From JAHEKD01 sp965215945 (GTDB lineage: Bacteria; Pseudomonadota; Gammaproteobacteria; Arenicellales; JAHEKD01): a stretch of 64,000 bases of DNA. The position numbers and the translations under genes were made by a program. The notes below the pieces were generated by a model. The model made no database searches and was not told the origin of the DNA. It saw nothing but the letters and a program-made list of their open reading frames with translations. Position 1 is the first letter of the stretch; every line of letters starts with the position of its first letter. The DNA is taken from contig CBDCFC010000047.1 of NCBI GenBank assembly GCA_965215945.1, forward strand, positions 1 to 64,000, given 5' to 3'. Positions 43,069 through 51,806 of this stretch are shown piece after piece.

Positions 43069-45845
43069 CCGGAACCTATATTAATGGCACAAATCCAGTG
43101 GCTTGGGAGCAAACGGCCATTGATAGTTATGATAATCCGAATGTGGGGCCGTTCAAGTCCTCACCGATTCCCGGTGCTCAACTGATCTCATGGGATTCGG
43201 ATGACAAGAACGGCCCGGAGAAGTGGTGGATCAATCACACTACAGGGGAAATGGCAGCCGCCGAAAAATTGCCAATATACAAAAAACATAATTGCGATGA
43301 AGAAGAGGGCGATAACATTGACGATGACGAACTCTATGCACAGATTTCGCATGGTCAATTAGGTACAGACATTGCTGCCTTGCATAACAGTAAATTTTTT
43401 GAGCGTAATTACATTTATTACCAATACAAAGAGCTGGCCGATCCGATCAATCAACTGGTGGAACAGGCGAACAGCACCTTTGAAACGGTCGAAACCCTGA
43501 AAACGGATTATGAAAACAGTGGTAGTACGTACTGGGAGGCACTGGCCTATGCCCCGGACGGGCAGATCAAAAAAGCCAAATACGGCAACGGGGTGGAATC
43601 AAATTGGAAGTACGACCCGCGTGGTCGGACTTATGAGATTCAAGCCAAGAAAGGCAGCGGTGACTATTTACAGAACATGTTCTTTGACTACGACAACATC
43701 GGCAATCTCGTTTGGCGTGATGACCGGGTTAACCAATATGATGAGCGATTCGAATACGATGTATTAAACCGTCTTGAATCGTCCACGTTAAGTGGCAGTG
43801 CGGTGGCGGAATATGCCAATCTGGGTCTTCAGAGTACGAATTATGAATACGATGCGTTGGGTAATCTGACCTGTAAGTCGGATGTGGGTAATTACACTTA
43901 CGGTCAGGGCATAGGCAGTGGTGCAGGTGTCCATGCGGTGGTCTCGACCAGCGGAACGGGCAATTCAAGTTGCAGCAGCAATGCTATCTACAGTTTTGCC
44001 CCGGCCAGTTTCAGTTATGACGATAACGGCAATCAGATCAGCGGCAACGGGCGTACGGTGACGTATTCACCGTTTAACAAGCCCACAAAAATCGTTAAAG
44101 GCGCGAATGTAAATGATTTTATCTACGGCCCGGAACGTCAACTCATTTACCAGCGTGAAAAAATCCATGATGAGTACCGTGAAACCCGCTATGTGGGTGG
44201 GATATACGAGGAAACCATCAAGGACGGTAATGATAACAACGCTGAAGCGGTACATCATCTGACCATGGCCGGGCATACCATTGCGATATTAAAGACCAAC
44301 ACAGATCTAACCCAGGAGAAAAGCCGGCATTACCTGCACCAGGATCATCTTGATTCTGTGGTGATGATCACCGATCGTGATGGAAACGTGGTCGAGAAAA
44401 ATCACTATGATCCGTTTGGTAAAAAGCGGTTAGCCATCATCGAGAATCCAACGATCTACGCCGCTGGATTCCTGCCGATCACGGATCGAAGCTTTACCGG
44501 ACATAGGTATCTGCCCAAACAGGAATTGATTCACATGAAAGGGCGCGTCTATGATCCGGTGTTTGGTCGATTTCTCTCACCGGACCCGCACATACAGTCA
44601 TCACTGAATAGTCAAAGCCTGAATCGCTACAGTTACGTGCTGAATAATCCACTCTCATTGGTTGATCCCAGTGGGTATTTCTTTAGCTGGTTTAAAAAGC
44701 TGTTCAAGAAAATTCTCAAGATTATCAAGAAGATCATCAAGAAGATCGTCAAGATCATCAAAAAGGTGATCAAGGCGATTGAGAAGGTGATTACTAAGAT
44801 CATCATGGCCTTGCCGGTGGAGATACGGATCGTGGCGGCCATAGTAGTGGCGATCTATGCGCCTCAGATCGCGGGGGCGATCTCCGGACTTCTTGGCGGA
44901 ACTGCAACGGCACTGGGAACATTTTTTACGACTAAAATTGGCGTCGGTTTAGTTGGTGGATTCTTGTCTGGGTTAATTACAACAGGCTCATTTAAAGGGG
45001 CTTTAATTGGTGGGTTGACCGGAGCAGCGTTTGGTGCAGTTGGGGCTAGATTCAGCAATGTTGCCAGTAATAACATTAATACGGCAAGACTCGCGGGTCA
45101 AACACTTCAACAAGCTGGGCGTATTGCCAGTGGTGTGTTTAGGGGTTTAAGCTCGGGACAGGCATTCTTACAATCACTGGCGCATGGTATAGTGGGTGGA
45201 TTGAATTCGAAACTGAGTGGCGGCAGTTTCAGCAAAGGTATCCTGACAGGATTTTTAAATAAGATTGCCAGTCCGATAGTATCTAGCACAAATTCATTTG
45301 TAAGTTTAGTTCGACATACACTATTTGCAGGAGTAGTGAGTAAGATAGCTGGAGGGAGTTTTAGTAGAGGGGCTAGAATAGGATTTTTGGCAACGTTGTT
45401 TAATGAACTTGGACATGGTAGAGGCGGGAAATTACTTGCAGATACTAAGAAAACTATAGGCTCTACGTTTCAGGCAGTGAAACACTATTTTTTCGGTAAC
45501 GGTGAATCCGTGGCATTAGATCAATATACTAAAGACTCGATAATAAATTCAAACGATCAGAAATACCGTAGTCATCGAATACGAACTGGACAAACAACAC
45601 GATTGTCCGGTAATTATGGAGTTGATGTCACAGACAAAATGTACCATGTTGGAGATACAACTGTGAGCTATGATACGCAATGTGGAGTGAGTACATGCAC
45701 TACAACATATACTGGTCAGGGAGATGGTTTTTGGGATCCGGTTATAGATGTAGATGGAATTGGGTCAGGAGGTGAAATTCCAGGCGGTACTCCGTATCCT
45801 TATGATCCTTTTTCATGGTCAGAAACATATCCAAATCCTTATTAG
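43069..45845 (+). pseudogene. Orphan Rhs tip cassette 3 (long) with another C-terminus
   Basis: Homology to the main Rhs protein begins at about 43069 (NPNVGPFK region) and includes the last YD repeats, core (RVYDPVFGRFLSPDP), Lys/Ile helix and AHGIVGGLNSKLSGGSFS repeats. The end, from about 45420, is different (HYFFGNGESVALDQYTKDS, TTVSYDTQCGVSTCTTTY, GDGFWDP, PYDPFSWSETYPNPY). A GTG at 42978 keeps the frame open but its first 30 codons are not Rhs-like. No signal peptide; probably a 5'-truncated copy that can exchange its tip by recombination. 1.09 kb is nearly identical to the main gene. Confidence 0.8.
43192..44285 (+). repeat. Second copy of the 1.09-kb Rhs duplication
   Basis: Nearly identical partner of 35831-36924; see that entry. 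Such a long identical tract between the expressed gene and an orphan cassette would support homologous exchange. Confidence 0.88.
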
Positions 45846-45860
45846 TTTTTAGGACGTGAA

Positions 45861-46298
45861 GTGGTTAATTTAAAGAAATTATTCTCATTAATATTTTTCA
45901 CGTGTGTTGCCTTGATACAGGGTTGTTCTAGTAGTGAATTACCTTATGAGTTGAAATTAACTTCAAACAGCAGTTATATGTGGATTGTTGATAAAGATGG
46001 TTGGGGTGTACTGACAGAAGGGAATAATACCTCAGATGATAAGTTAACAGTTGAAATCGTTAAGCTGAATAGGTTTTTTCTATTAGAAGATAGCCTTATT
46101 GTAGAGTGTTTACAAGATGGTGGTGATCTCATTTATGTTTTTCTTCAACCTTCATCAGGAGATAACTTATCTTTTCGAACACAACTTTTTACGAAAAAAG
46201 AATTTTATAATTTCCTTTCAATTAGTGAAAAATTTAATAACTTAGAGTTAGACTGGAAAGACTTTCGATTAAGTATATTTGAAAAAATAGGGATGTAA
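45861..46298 (+). CDS. Lipoprotein, candidate immunity for orphan tip 3
   Basis: 145 residues from a GTG with AGGA 7 bases upstream. Signal peptide with lipobox (CVALIQGCSSS), then a domain rich in beta-type sequence (SYMWIVDKDGWGVLTEG) and a helical end. It begins 15 bp behind orphan tip 3 and is the last gene before attR. As with the main pair, a lipoprotein partner suggests the toxin is met outside the cytoplasm. Not recognised by family. Confidence 0.6.
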   Translation: MVNLKKLFSLIFFTCVALIQGCSSSELPYELKLTSNSSYMWIVDKDGWGVLTEGNNTSDDKLTVEIVKLNRFFLLEDSLIVECLQDGGDLIYVFLQPSSGDNLSFRTQLFTKKEFYNFLSISEKFNNLELDWKDFRLSIFEKIGM

Positions 46299-46427
46299 TT
46301 ATCGATGTGCTAAATTTGTGCCAAAGTAGTTGTAATTTACTGTTGTTTTCTGTCATTTACTGGCACATTTGAGTCTGGCAAGCGCCGCAAGTGTTTGATT
46401 TTAAAAGAAAGTAGTTTTAACTAAATG

Positions 46428-46484
46428 TGGCTACGAACCAGGCGGTCGGGCGTTCGAATCGCTCCGGGCGCGCCAATAAAATCA
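46428..46484 (+). repeat. attR-like direct repeat (displaced tRNA-Arg 3' half)
   Basis: Perfect 57-bp copy of 26486-26542. The 5' half of the tRNA is missing, so this is not a functional tRNA but the old chromosomal 3' end left by integration. Confidence 0.9.
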
Positions 46485-46540
46485 GGAAGGACACAATAAC
46501 TTACAGTAATTTTCTAGCATTTCATTAAACACCGTGTGCG

Positions 46541-46640
46541 GCTCTACAATATTAACGGGGGCTCTACAATATTAACGGGGGCTCCACAATATTAACGGGG
46601 GCTCTACAATATTAACGGGGGCTCTACAATATTAACGGGG
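46541..46640. repeat. Five tandem copies of a 20-bp repeat
   Basis: gctctacaatattaacgggg is repeated head to tail five times with exact 20-bp period; the third copy has one C for T. It starts about 55 bp outside attR and ends at the truncated ISL3-like remnant. A lone copy is at 24226-24245. Confidence 0.95.
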
Positions 46641-46651
46641 GCTGGCACTCA

Positions 46652-46798
46652 TTAAACCCTGTTGATAATACCATCCCATCCACATTGGGTTAGTACTCTC
46701 AATCGATAATTTTCAAAATTTCTAAATCCGTAAGCGCGTCTTGTCATCATTTCCATTTTGGTATGGAAGCCTTCAGTAATTCCATTTTCAGGTTGGCA
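46652..46798 (-). pseudogene. C-terminal remnant of ISL3-family transposase
   Basis: The minus strand encodes about 48 residues, PENGITEGFHTKMEMMTRRAY, continuing GFRNFENYRLRVLTQCG and a stop. This NG..EG..TK......AYGFRNFENYRLR sequence is characteristic of the end of ISL3 transposases. No start or catalytic domain remains. Confidence 0.75.
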
Positions 46799-47229
46799 CA
46801 TCAGTGCAGTATCCACATTCTGTTATCAAAGCCACAACAAGTACAGTAACCACTTATTCATAACAAAATTGACTACTCTAAATCCAAGAAAGCAGAATCT
46901 CAGTTACCCTATAATAAATCAGAGCTTGGAAAAGCTGTAAGCTTTAAAGGAAACTATTGTAGTTATACTCCAACTGTTTTAATGCTACAATCTGCCTCGA
47001 TGATTTTTAGATAAGGGTGGGTAAAAACCATCCAAACAGGGGCTGGAGAAAGGCGGGATCAAACCCGCCTTAAGTCCTCGCCACCACAACAATTATTTCA
47101 TCCCTTCAATTTCTCGTCTTAACTCTTTGTTTTAGAAGCGTATTGTATTTGTTTGTCTATTTGAGGTTGAAATTATAAGTTGTCCTAAGTGGACTTATTA
47201 ATCTGGTTTTATGGGGATGATTTGTCCAT
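46799..47229. other. Intergenic region between the transposase debris and ffs
   Basis: No convincing gene. A perfect 8-bp hairpin AAGGCGGG / CCCGCCTT with loop ATCAAA is at 47050-47071, without a T run. The rest is A/T-rich. Confidence 0.5.
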
Positions 47230-47255
47230 TTGACCAATATTGGTTGTGCTAAAAT
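47230..47255 (+). promoter_or_regulatory. Probable promoter of 4.5S RNA
   Basis: An extended -10 (TGCTAAAAT, hexamer at 47250-47255) lies 9 bp before the RNA. TTGACC at 47230-47235 is too close (14 bp) for an ideal -35, so the extended -10 may carry most of the strength. Confidence 0.5.
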
Positions 47256-47263
47256 CGCTCACC

Positions 47264-47369
47264 GGCAATGTCTCGTCTCCATGGTGACGGAAAGTTGTAA
47301 ACCCGGTCAGATCCGGAAGGAAGCAGCCGTAGCAATTATTTTGGGTACCGGGTAAGGCGGGTCATTGCC
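47264..47369 (+). ncRNA. ffs: 4.5S RNA of the signal recognition particle
   Basis: A 106-nt long hairpin: GGCAATG at the 5' end pairs with CATTGCC at the 3' end, and the apical region has the conserved SRP loop GGTCAGATCCGGAAGGAAGC followed by AGCC. It binds Ffh and targets nascent membrane proteins to FtsY. The position just before dnaX is common in gammaproteobacteria. Confidence 0.95.
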
Positions 47370-47410
47370 ACTTATTTAGAAGAATTATTGTCAGTGATCC
47401 AGATTCATTA

Positions 47411-49054
47411 GTGAGTTATTTAGCTTTAGCACGAAAATGGCGACCACGAGATTTCTCTCAAGTGGTTGGCCAGGAACACGTAGTTAACGCGCTTGAACAC
47501 GCGCTGGATACGAATCGTGTTCATCATGCATTTTTATTGACTGGCACAAGAGGTATTGGCAAGACAACACTAGCCAGAATTCTGGCCAAATCACTTAATT
47601 GCCAAATCAATGGTGTTTCGTCGAATCCTTGTAATACCTGCAGCAACTGTGTTGCGGTTGATGAAGGTCGATTTATTGATTTAATTGAAGTCGATGCGGC
47701 TTCACGAACCAAAGTCGATGATACACGTGATTTGTTGGACAATGTTCAGTATGCGCCAACTACAGGTGAATATAAAATTTATTTAATTGATGAAGTGCAC
47801 ATGCTTTCCGGGCACAGTTTTAATGCGCTTTTGAAAACCCTGGAAGAACCGCCGCCACATGTAAAGTTCGTGCTGGCAACGACTGATCCACAAAAGTTAC
47901 CTGTCACTGTATTATCGCGTTGCCTGCAATTTTACTTAAAAGCGCTGAGTATTGAGCAGATTACAGCTCAATTAAAAAACATCCTCGAGCAAGAGAAGGT
48001 GAGTTTTGAGGATTCTGCGCTGAGGTTACTGGCCAGATCGGCCAAGGGCAGTATGCGCGATGCGTTAAGTCTACTTGATCAGACCATAGCATTTGGTGGT
48101 GGGGAAGTCGAAGAAACACATGTTCGCTCGATGCTTGGGTTGGTTGATGATCGTTTTGTGTTCCGTATTTTAGATGCTCTGGCGGCGAGTGATGTAAGTC
48201 AGGTGCTTGAAGTGTCAGCCGAAATGGCCGAGAAATCAGTTGATTTCATCAATGCCTTGGAAGAACTGTTATCTAAAATCCATCAGATTAGCCTACTACA
48301 ATTCTCACCTGACATTGATATCGAGACGATTATCGATAAAGAGTTGCTAACAAAGTACGTTGATGTATTTGATAAAGAGACCATACAGCTTTTTTATCAA
48401 ATGGCATTATTAGGCAAACGTGATATCTATCTGGCCCCCGATTTGCGGACGGGTATTGAGATGACGTTGTTGAGAATAATTGCTTTTACTCCAGAACAAC
48501 CCGGAAATGTGGAAACGGCAATTGCAAACAAAACAACAACTGAACCAAAAGCTCAGGCAACTAAAAAAGCCAAAAAACCAGCTTCTTTAAACAGCCAGTT
48601 TAATGAGCCTGACGAATTGAAAAAACCGGTTGCGACAGGGCAGCAACCGACTAAACCTGAGACTTCAATAGAGTTAACTAATTCTAATTGGCCTGAATTT
48701 GCGCAGTCGTTGAGTGTGACCGGATTCGCACGCGAAGTCGTCATGAACTCGCTAGTCAATGAATGTAAAGGAGATACTATTGAGTTGCACGTTGCGGATG
48801 CCTGTTCGCATTTGGTCAATGACAAGCGCAAGAAACTGATTCAGACGGCATTTATCGAAAAATTAGATCGAGATGTTAATGTGAAACTTACGGTTAGTGA
48901 TTTGACCGAAAAAACGCCGCAGCAGCTTAATAAGGAAAAACAGGATCAAAATTTGCTTGCGGCAGAGCAGGAAATTTTGAGTGATCCAAATATTAAAGAA
49001 TTAATGGATAGCCTGGATGCAAGTATCATTCCGGGATCTGTAAAAGCAACTTAG
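47411..49054 (+). CDS. dnaX: DNA polymerase III subunits gamma/tau
   Basis: ATPase of the clamp loader. 547 residues from a GTG start (MSYLALARKWRP). Seen: QVVGQEHVVNAL, Walker A GTRGIGKTTLAR, zinc-binding cysteines in NPCNTCSNC, Walker B LIDEVHMLS, and LSRCLQF. After residue 370 a Lys/Ala/Thr-rich linker leads to a tau-type C-terminal domain (about 410-540). The E. coli frameshift heptamer A AAA AAG is not found in the right frame, so production of a separate gamma is not supported. It is the first gene of dnaX-ybaB-recR. Confidence 0.95.
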   Translation: MSYLALARKWRPRDFSQVVGQEHVVNALEHALDTNRVHHAFLLTGTRGIGKTTLARILAKSLNCQINGVSSNPCNTCSNCVAVDEGRFIDLIEVDAASRTKVDDTRDLLDNVQYAPTTGEYKIYLIDEVHMLSGHSFNALLKTLEEPPPHVKFVLATTDPQKLPVTVLSRCLQFYLKALSIEQITAQLKNILEQEKVSFEDSALRLLARSAKGSMRDALSLLDQTIAFGGGEVEETHVRSMLGLVDDRFVFRILDALAASDVSQVLEVSAEMAEKSVDFINALEELLSKIHQISLLQFSPDIDIETIIDKELLTKYVDVFDKETIQLFYQMALLGKRDIYLAPDLRTGIEMTLLRIIAFTPEQPGNVETAIANKTTTEPKAQATKKAKKPASLNSQFNEPDELKKPVATGQQPTKPETSIELTNSNWPEFAQSLSVTGFAREVVMNSLVNECKGDTIELHVADACSHLVNDKRKKLIQTAFIEKLDRDVNVKLTVSDLTEKTPQQLNKEKQDQNLLAAEQEILSDPNIKELMDSLDASIIPGSVKAT

Positions 49055-49072
49055 TCGAAAGGAATATATCTG

Positions 49073-49390
49073 ATGAAAGGTTTGGGAAATATTATGAAGC
49101 AGGCGCAGGAGATGCAGGAAAAACTGAAATCCGCGCAGGAAGAGCTTGCTTCATTGGAAGTTGAAGGAGTTTCTGGTGGAGATATGGTGAAAGTGATCAT
49201 GACCTGTAAGCATGATGTTAAGCGTATAACCATTGATTCTGTTCTTATGGAGGATGATAAAGAAATAATAGAGGATATGATTGCGGCTGCTGTTAACGAT
49301 GCCGTGCGTAAGGTTGAAAAAACAACCCAGGAAAAAATGTCTGGATTGACGTCTGGCCTTAATATTCCAGGACTGAACTTACCTTTTTGA
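49073..49390 (+). CDS. ybaB: YbaB/EbfC nucleoid-associated protein
   Basis: 105 residues, small dimeric DNA-binding protein of the nucleoid. MKGLGNIMKQAQEMQEKL and the following helix are diagnostic; the glycine-rich end (MSGLTSGLNIPGLNLPF) is usual. It is in the conserved place between dnaX and recR; the stop codon overlaps the recR start. Confidence 0.95.
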   Translation: MKGLGNIMKQAQEMQEKLKSAQEELASLEVEGVSGGDMVKVIMTCKHDVKRITIDSVLMEDDKEIIEDMIAAAVNDAVRKVEKTTQEKMSGLTSGLNIPGLNLPF

Positions 49391-49986
49391 TGTCGCCAAC
49401 CAGTGCTATAGCAGCGCTGCAACAGGCGCTAAAATGTTTACCAGGGGTAGGCCCTAAAAGTGCACAACGCATGGCCTTTCATTTGCTTGAGCGCGATCAA
49501 GATGGTGCTCGAGAAATTTTAGCTTCATTGGATCATGCTCTTAACACGGTTAAACATTGTTCCCGCTGTAATAATTTCAGCGCGACTGAGTTATGTAATA
49601 TTTGTGCTTCAACCAATCGAAACGCGGAACTGCTATGCGTGTTGGAGACACCGGCTGATCTAGAGTCGGTCGAGCAGGCAGGTATTTATAAAGGCATGTA
49701 TTTTGTTCTGATGGGCCATCTTTCGCCTCTGGATGGTATCGGACCGGATGAACTCGGCGTGCGTAATTTAATCCAACTGCTTGAGAGTGATCAAGTCAAT
49801 GAAATTATTCTGGCTACAAATTTGACCGTTGAAGGTGAGGCTACCGCTGATTATATTGGTGATATTGCGCGCAAACGAAACATCAGAGTTACTCGGTTAG
49901 CTCGTGGCTTGCCGATGGGCGGTGAACTCGAATACATGGATCAGGGAACGCTCAGTCAGGCTTTTGAGGGTCGGCGCGAATACTAA
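49390..49986 (+). CDS. recR: Recombination mediator RecR
   Basis: 198 residues from ATG 49390, overlapping the ybaB stop. Works with RecO (and RecF) to load RecA at single-strand gaps. The helix-hairpin-helix part shows LPGVGPKSAQRMAFHLL, the zinc finger CSRCNNFSATELCNIC, and the Toprim domain begins LCVLETPADLESVEQAG; the end LPMGGELEYMDQGTLSQAF is typical. Its stop codon overlaps a weak minus-strand frame. Confidence 0.96.
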   Translation: MSPTSAIAALQQALKCLPGVGPKSAQRMAFHLLERDQDGAREILASLDHALNTVKHCSRCNNFSATELCNICASTNRNAELLCVLETPADLESVEQAGIYKGMYFVLMGHLSPLDGIGPDELGVRNLIQLLESDQVNEIILATNLTVEGEATADYIGDIARKRNIRVTRLARGLPMGGELEYMDQGTLSQAFEGRREY

Positions 49987-50380
49987 TCAGCAAGCTCAAC
50001 TCTGCAAAAATAACAGTTGTTGGTTGCTGATCTGACATGTAAAAATTCAACTGTTTCCTGATTCAAGAGCTGCCGCGCCTTATTTTCAAACTCTTCGGTT
50101 CGTATAACTTCACCTGTACCTTCGATGATTCGTTCATTTTTATTATCGTTCGCGTAAGCGACAGAATACCACGGGCTTGCGAACAATCTCCTGTGCTATT
50201 TGGGCCTGACAGGTCAGTGATGTACTTAATAGCCCGTTTTGACGTACATGTTGAAACAGATCGGGATAACTGAAAGAACGGAGGAATTTGAGATGCCGGT
50301 GGATGAATGAGTGTATATAGATTGAACATCGCTCCTTAAATAAAGTGCGATGTTCATCGGATCAGTCCGCAAGGGCTTAC
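49987..50380 (-). other. Region behind recR with weak minus-strand frames and a hairpin
   Basis: Two overlapping minus-strand frames are open: 88 residues from ATG 50329 (MFNLYTLIHPPAS) and 67 residues from a TTG at 50186 (ending CYFCRVELAD). Neither is recognised, and neither alone looks convincingly coding; a frameshift near 50165 could join one frame to the other. At 50324-50355 a perfect 9-bp stem (GAACATCGC / GCGATGTTC, loop 14) holds the ATG and exposes AAGGAG. A small gene broken by the neighbouring insertion sequence is possible. Confidence 0.35.
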
Positions 50381-50392
50381 ATGGACACTGCC

Positions 50393-50653
50393 GATTTGCC
50401 ACGTTAAATTAAATAAAAAGAAGATCAATTGCACACTTACATCCGGCCTGTTATTGAAGTGGCGTGTTTCGACACTTCTGGCCCCAATGGAATACGCCGA
50501 CAGGTTCCCTATCTGTTACTCGGAGTTTTACATCTCCAACCTTTTCGCCGGGGTTTCCCTGTCGCGGTCTGACCTGTTTTACCATCTATTTCACTTGTCG
50601 CAATCTGTCTGAGGGTTAATTATTAAGTACTTGATCATCGTTGTGTTGTTAAA
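50393..50653 (-). ncRNA. Candidate guide (seek/bridge-type) RNA region of the IS1111 element
   Basis: 260 bp of non-coding DNA lie between the transposase stop and the subterminal repeat, i.e. downstream of the gene, where IS1111-subgroup elements carry the RNA that selects the target. Several G/C-rich segments could pair. The location is seen; the RNA is inference from the family. Confidence 0.35.
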
Positions 50654-51688
50654 TTATCGAGCTATTGCTTGATAGGCTTGACCTGACGTTACTACACGCC
50701 ATGCAATCCGTGCGGTTTTATTCGCCTGGGCCACACATGCCTTGTTGACATGAGTCCGATTCATTAATGCCGTGAGCCATGGTGATTTGTTTTCCATTCC
50801 AGCCCGTTGGCGGCGTTTCACACTGCAGATCACTGAGCGTGCACCATGGACCAATAACATTCGCACATAGCCATCCCCTCGTTTGGATATGCCCAACAAT
50901 CGCTGCTTACCCCCACTGGATGCCTGTCGAGGCACTAATCCCAAATAGGCCGCTAATTGACGGCCATTGTTAAATGCACGGCCATCACCGATCGTGCCGA
51001 CCAACGCCGTTGCCGTTAATATACCAATCCCAGGTATGCGGGTTAATAATTGGCTCTTCTCACAGTGTTGGTGCCATCGCGTTATCGACTGTTCAATTTC
51101 ATCAATCTTTTGTTGATACATGACATAGTGTTCGTATAAGTTTGACAGTAAGGTGCGCATAGCCGGATTCAGCTCATTTGACGCATCCGCCAATATATCC
51201 GCCATACGATGACCAATATGGTGGTTGCCCTGGGGGATTACGATGCCAAATTCGCTTAATGTCCCCCGAATATGGTTGCTCAGCGCAATGCGTTGGGACA
51301 TCAGCAATCGTCGTGAGTGGTGTAAATGCAGTATCGTTTGCTGATCTATAGATTTGACCGGTGCAAAACGCATGCTGGGTCGTTGTACCGCTTCGCAGAT
51401 CCCTTGGGCATCATTTTGATCATTTTTATTTGATTTGATATACGGGGCCACAAACTGTGGGGCCATGGCCCGTACGGTATGCCCAAGTTTAGCAAATTGA
51501 CGGGCCCAGTAATGCATGGCACCACCGGCTTCAATCCCAATCAAACACGGTGATAGGTTGGCCAACAATGCAAGCAGCTGTGTACGGTTTACTTTCTTTT
51601 GTAAAACGACTTCACCGTGATCGTCTATCCCATGCAGTTGGAAACTATTTTTTGCCAAATCAATGCCTAATACGCTAATCTTGTTCAT
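50654..51688 (-). CDS. IS110-family transposase, IS1111 subgroup
   Basis: 344 residues from ATG 51688 with AAAGAGG upstream (a TTG 33 bases earlier is less likely). DEDD domain: SVLGIDLAKNSFQLHG, LIGIEAGGAMHYWAR, SNKNDQNDAQGICEAVQRP; Transposase_20 domain: LLTRIPGIGILTATALV, FNNGRQLAAYLGLVPRQ, SSGGKQRLLGISKRGDGYVR. It appears intact. Only distantly related to the IS110 copy at 41791. Confidence 0.93.
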   Translation of the reverse strand: MNKISVLGIDLAKNSFQLHGIDDHGEVVLQKKVNRTQLLALLANLSPCLIGIEAGGAMHYWARQFAKLGHTVRAMAPQFVAPYIKSNKNDQNDAQGICEAVQRPSMRFAPVKSIDQQTILHLHHSRRLLMSQRIALSNHIRGTLSEFGIVIPQGNHHIGHRMADILADASNELNPAMRTLLSNLYEHYVMYQQKIDEIEQSITRWHQHCEKSQLLTRIPGIGILTATALVGTIGDGRAFNNGRQLAAYLGLVPRQASSGGKQRLLGISKRGDGYVRMLLVHGARSVICSVKRRQRAGMENKSPWLTALMNRTHVNKACVAQANKTARIAWRVVTSGQAYQAIAR

Positions 51689-51806
51689 GGATACTGCCTC
51701 TTTTGTTAATTGAAATTTCAATTATGGCACTTTAGATGCCGAATGTTATTGAGGCAGTGTCCATTCCATTTGATGCGGTAACAACCCCGAGTTTACCCGG
51801 GGGAAT

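Larger units (their letters stand above)
26543..46484. mobile_element. Genomic island of about 20 kb in tRNA-Arg carrying an exported Rhs toxin system
   Basis: Bounded by the 57-bp direct repeats. Cargo: CRP-like site, five small envelope-protein genes, giant Rhs gene, three orphan Rhs tips with partner genes, tyrosine-recombinase fragment (41139-41426) and an IS110 element. No complete integrase is left, so the island is probably no longer self-mobile. Housekeeping genes resume outside both repeats after short zones of transposase debris. Confidence 0.8.
50381..51764 (-). mobile_element. IS1111-type insertion sequence (IS110 family)
   Basis: A 12-bp perfect inverted repeat, ATGGACACTGCC at 50381-50392 and GGCAGTGTCCAT at 51753-51764, encloses an intact IS110-family transposase gene. 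Such subterminal repeats mark the IS1111 subgroup; the true ends lie a few bases outside. No target duplication is expected for the family and none was seen. It separates recR from phhB and orn. Confidence 0.82.

Noticed and set aside
43510..43968. Overlapping out-of-frame frames that also recur at 36149-36607
   Set aside because: They recur only because the Rhs segment itself is duplicated; they are shadows of the coding frame.
46428..46475. Third tRNA-Arg gene
   Set aside because: Only the 3' half from the anticodon stem onward is present; the acceptor 5' strand and D-arm are missing. It is the attR copy.
46758..46940. 60-residue plus-strand frame outside the island
   Set aside because: It overlaps the ISL3-like remnant on the other strand, has no ribosome-binding site and shows no protein-like composition.
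26841..47229. CRISPR arrays or type VI secretion genes in the island
   Set aside because: No repeat-spacer pattern was seen; the only tandem repeat (46541) has no spacers. No VgrG, PAAR, Hcp or EagR-like genes accompany the Rhs.
48560..48590. Possible dnaX programmed frameshift at an A-rich tract
   Set aside because: The tract reads act aaa aaa gcc in frame, not the slippery A AAA AAG, and no matching stem-loop or early stop in the -1 frame was evident.
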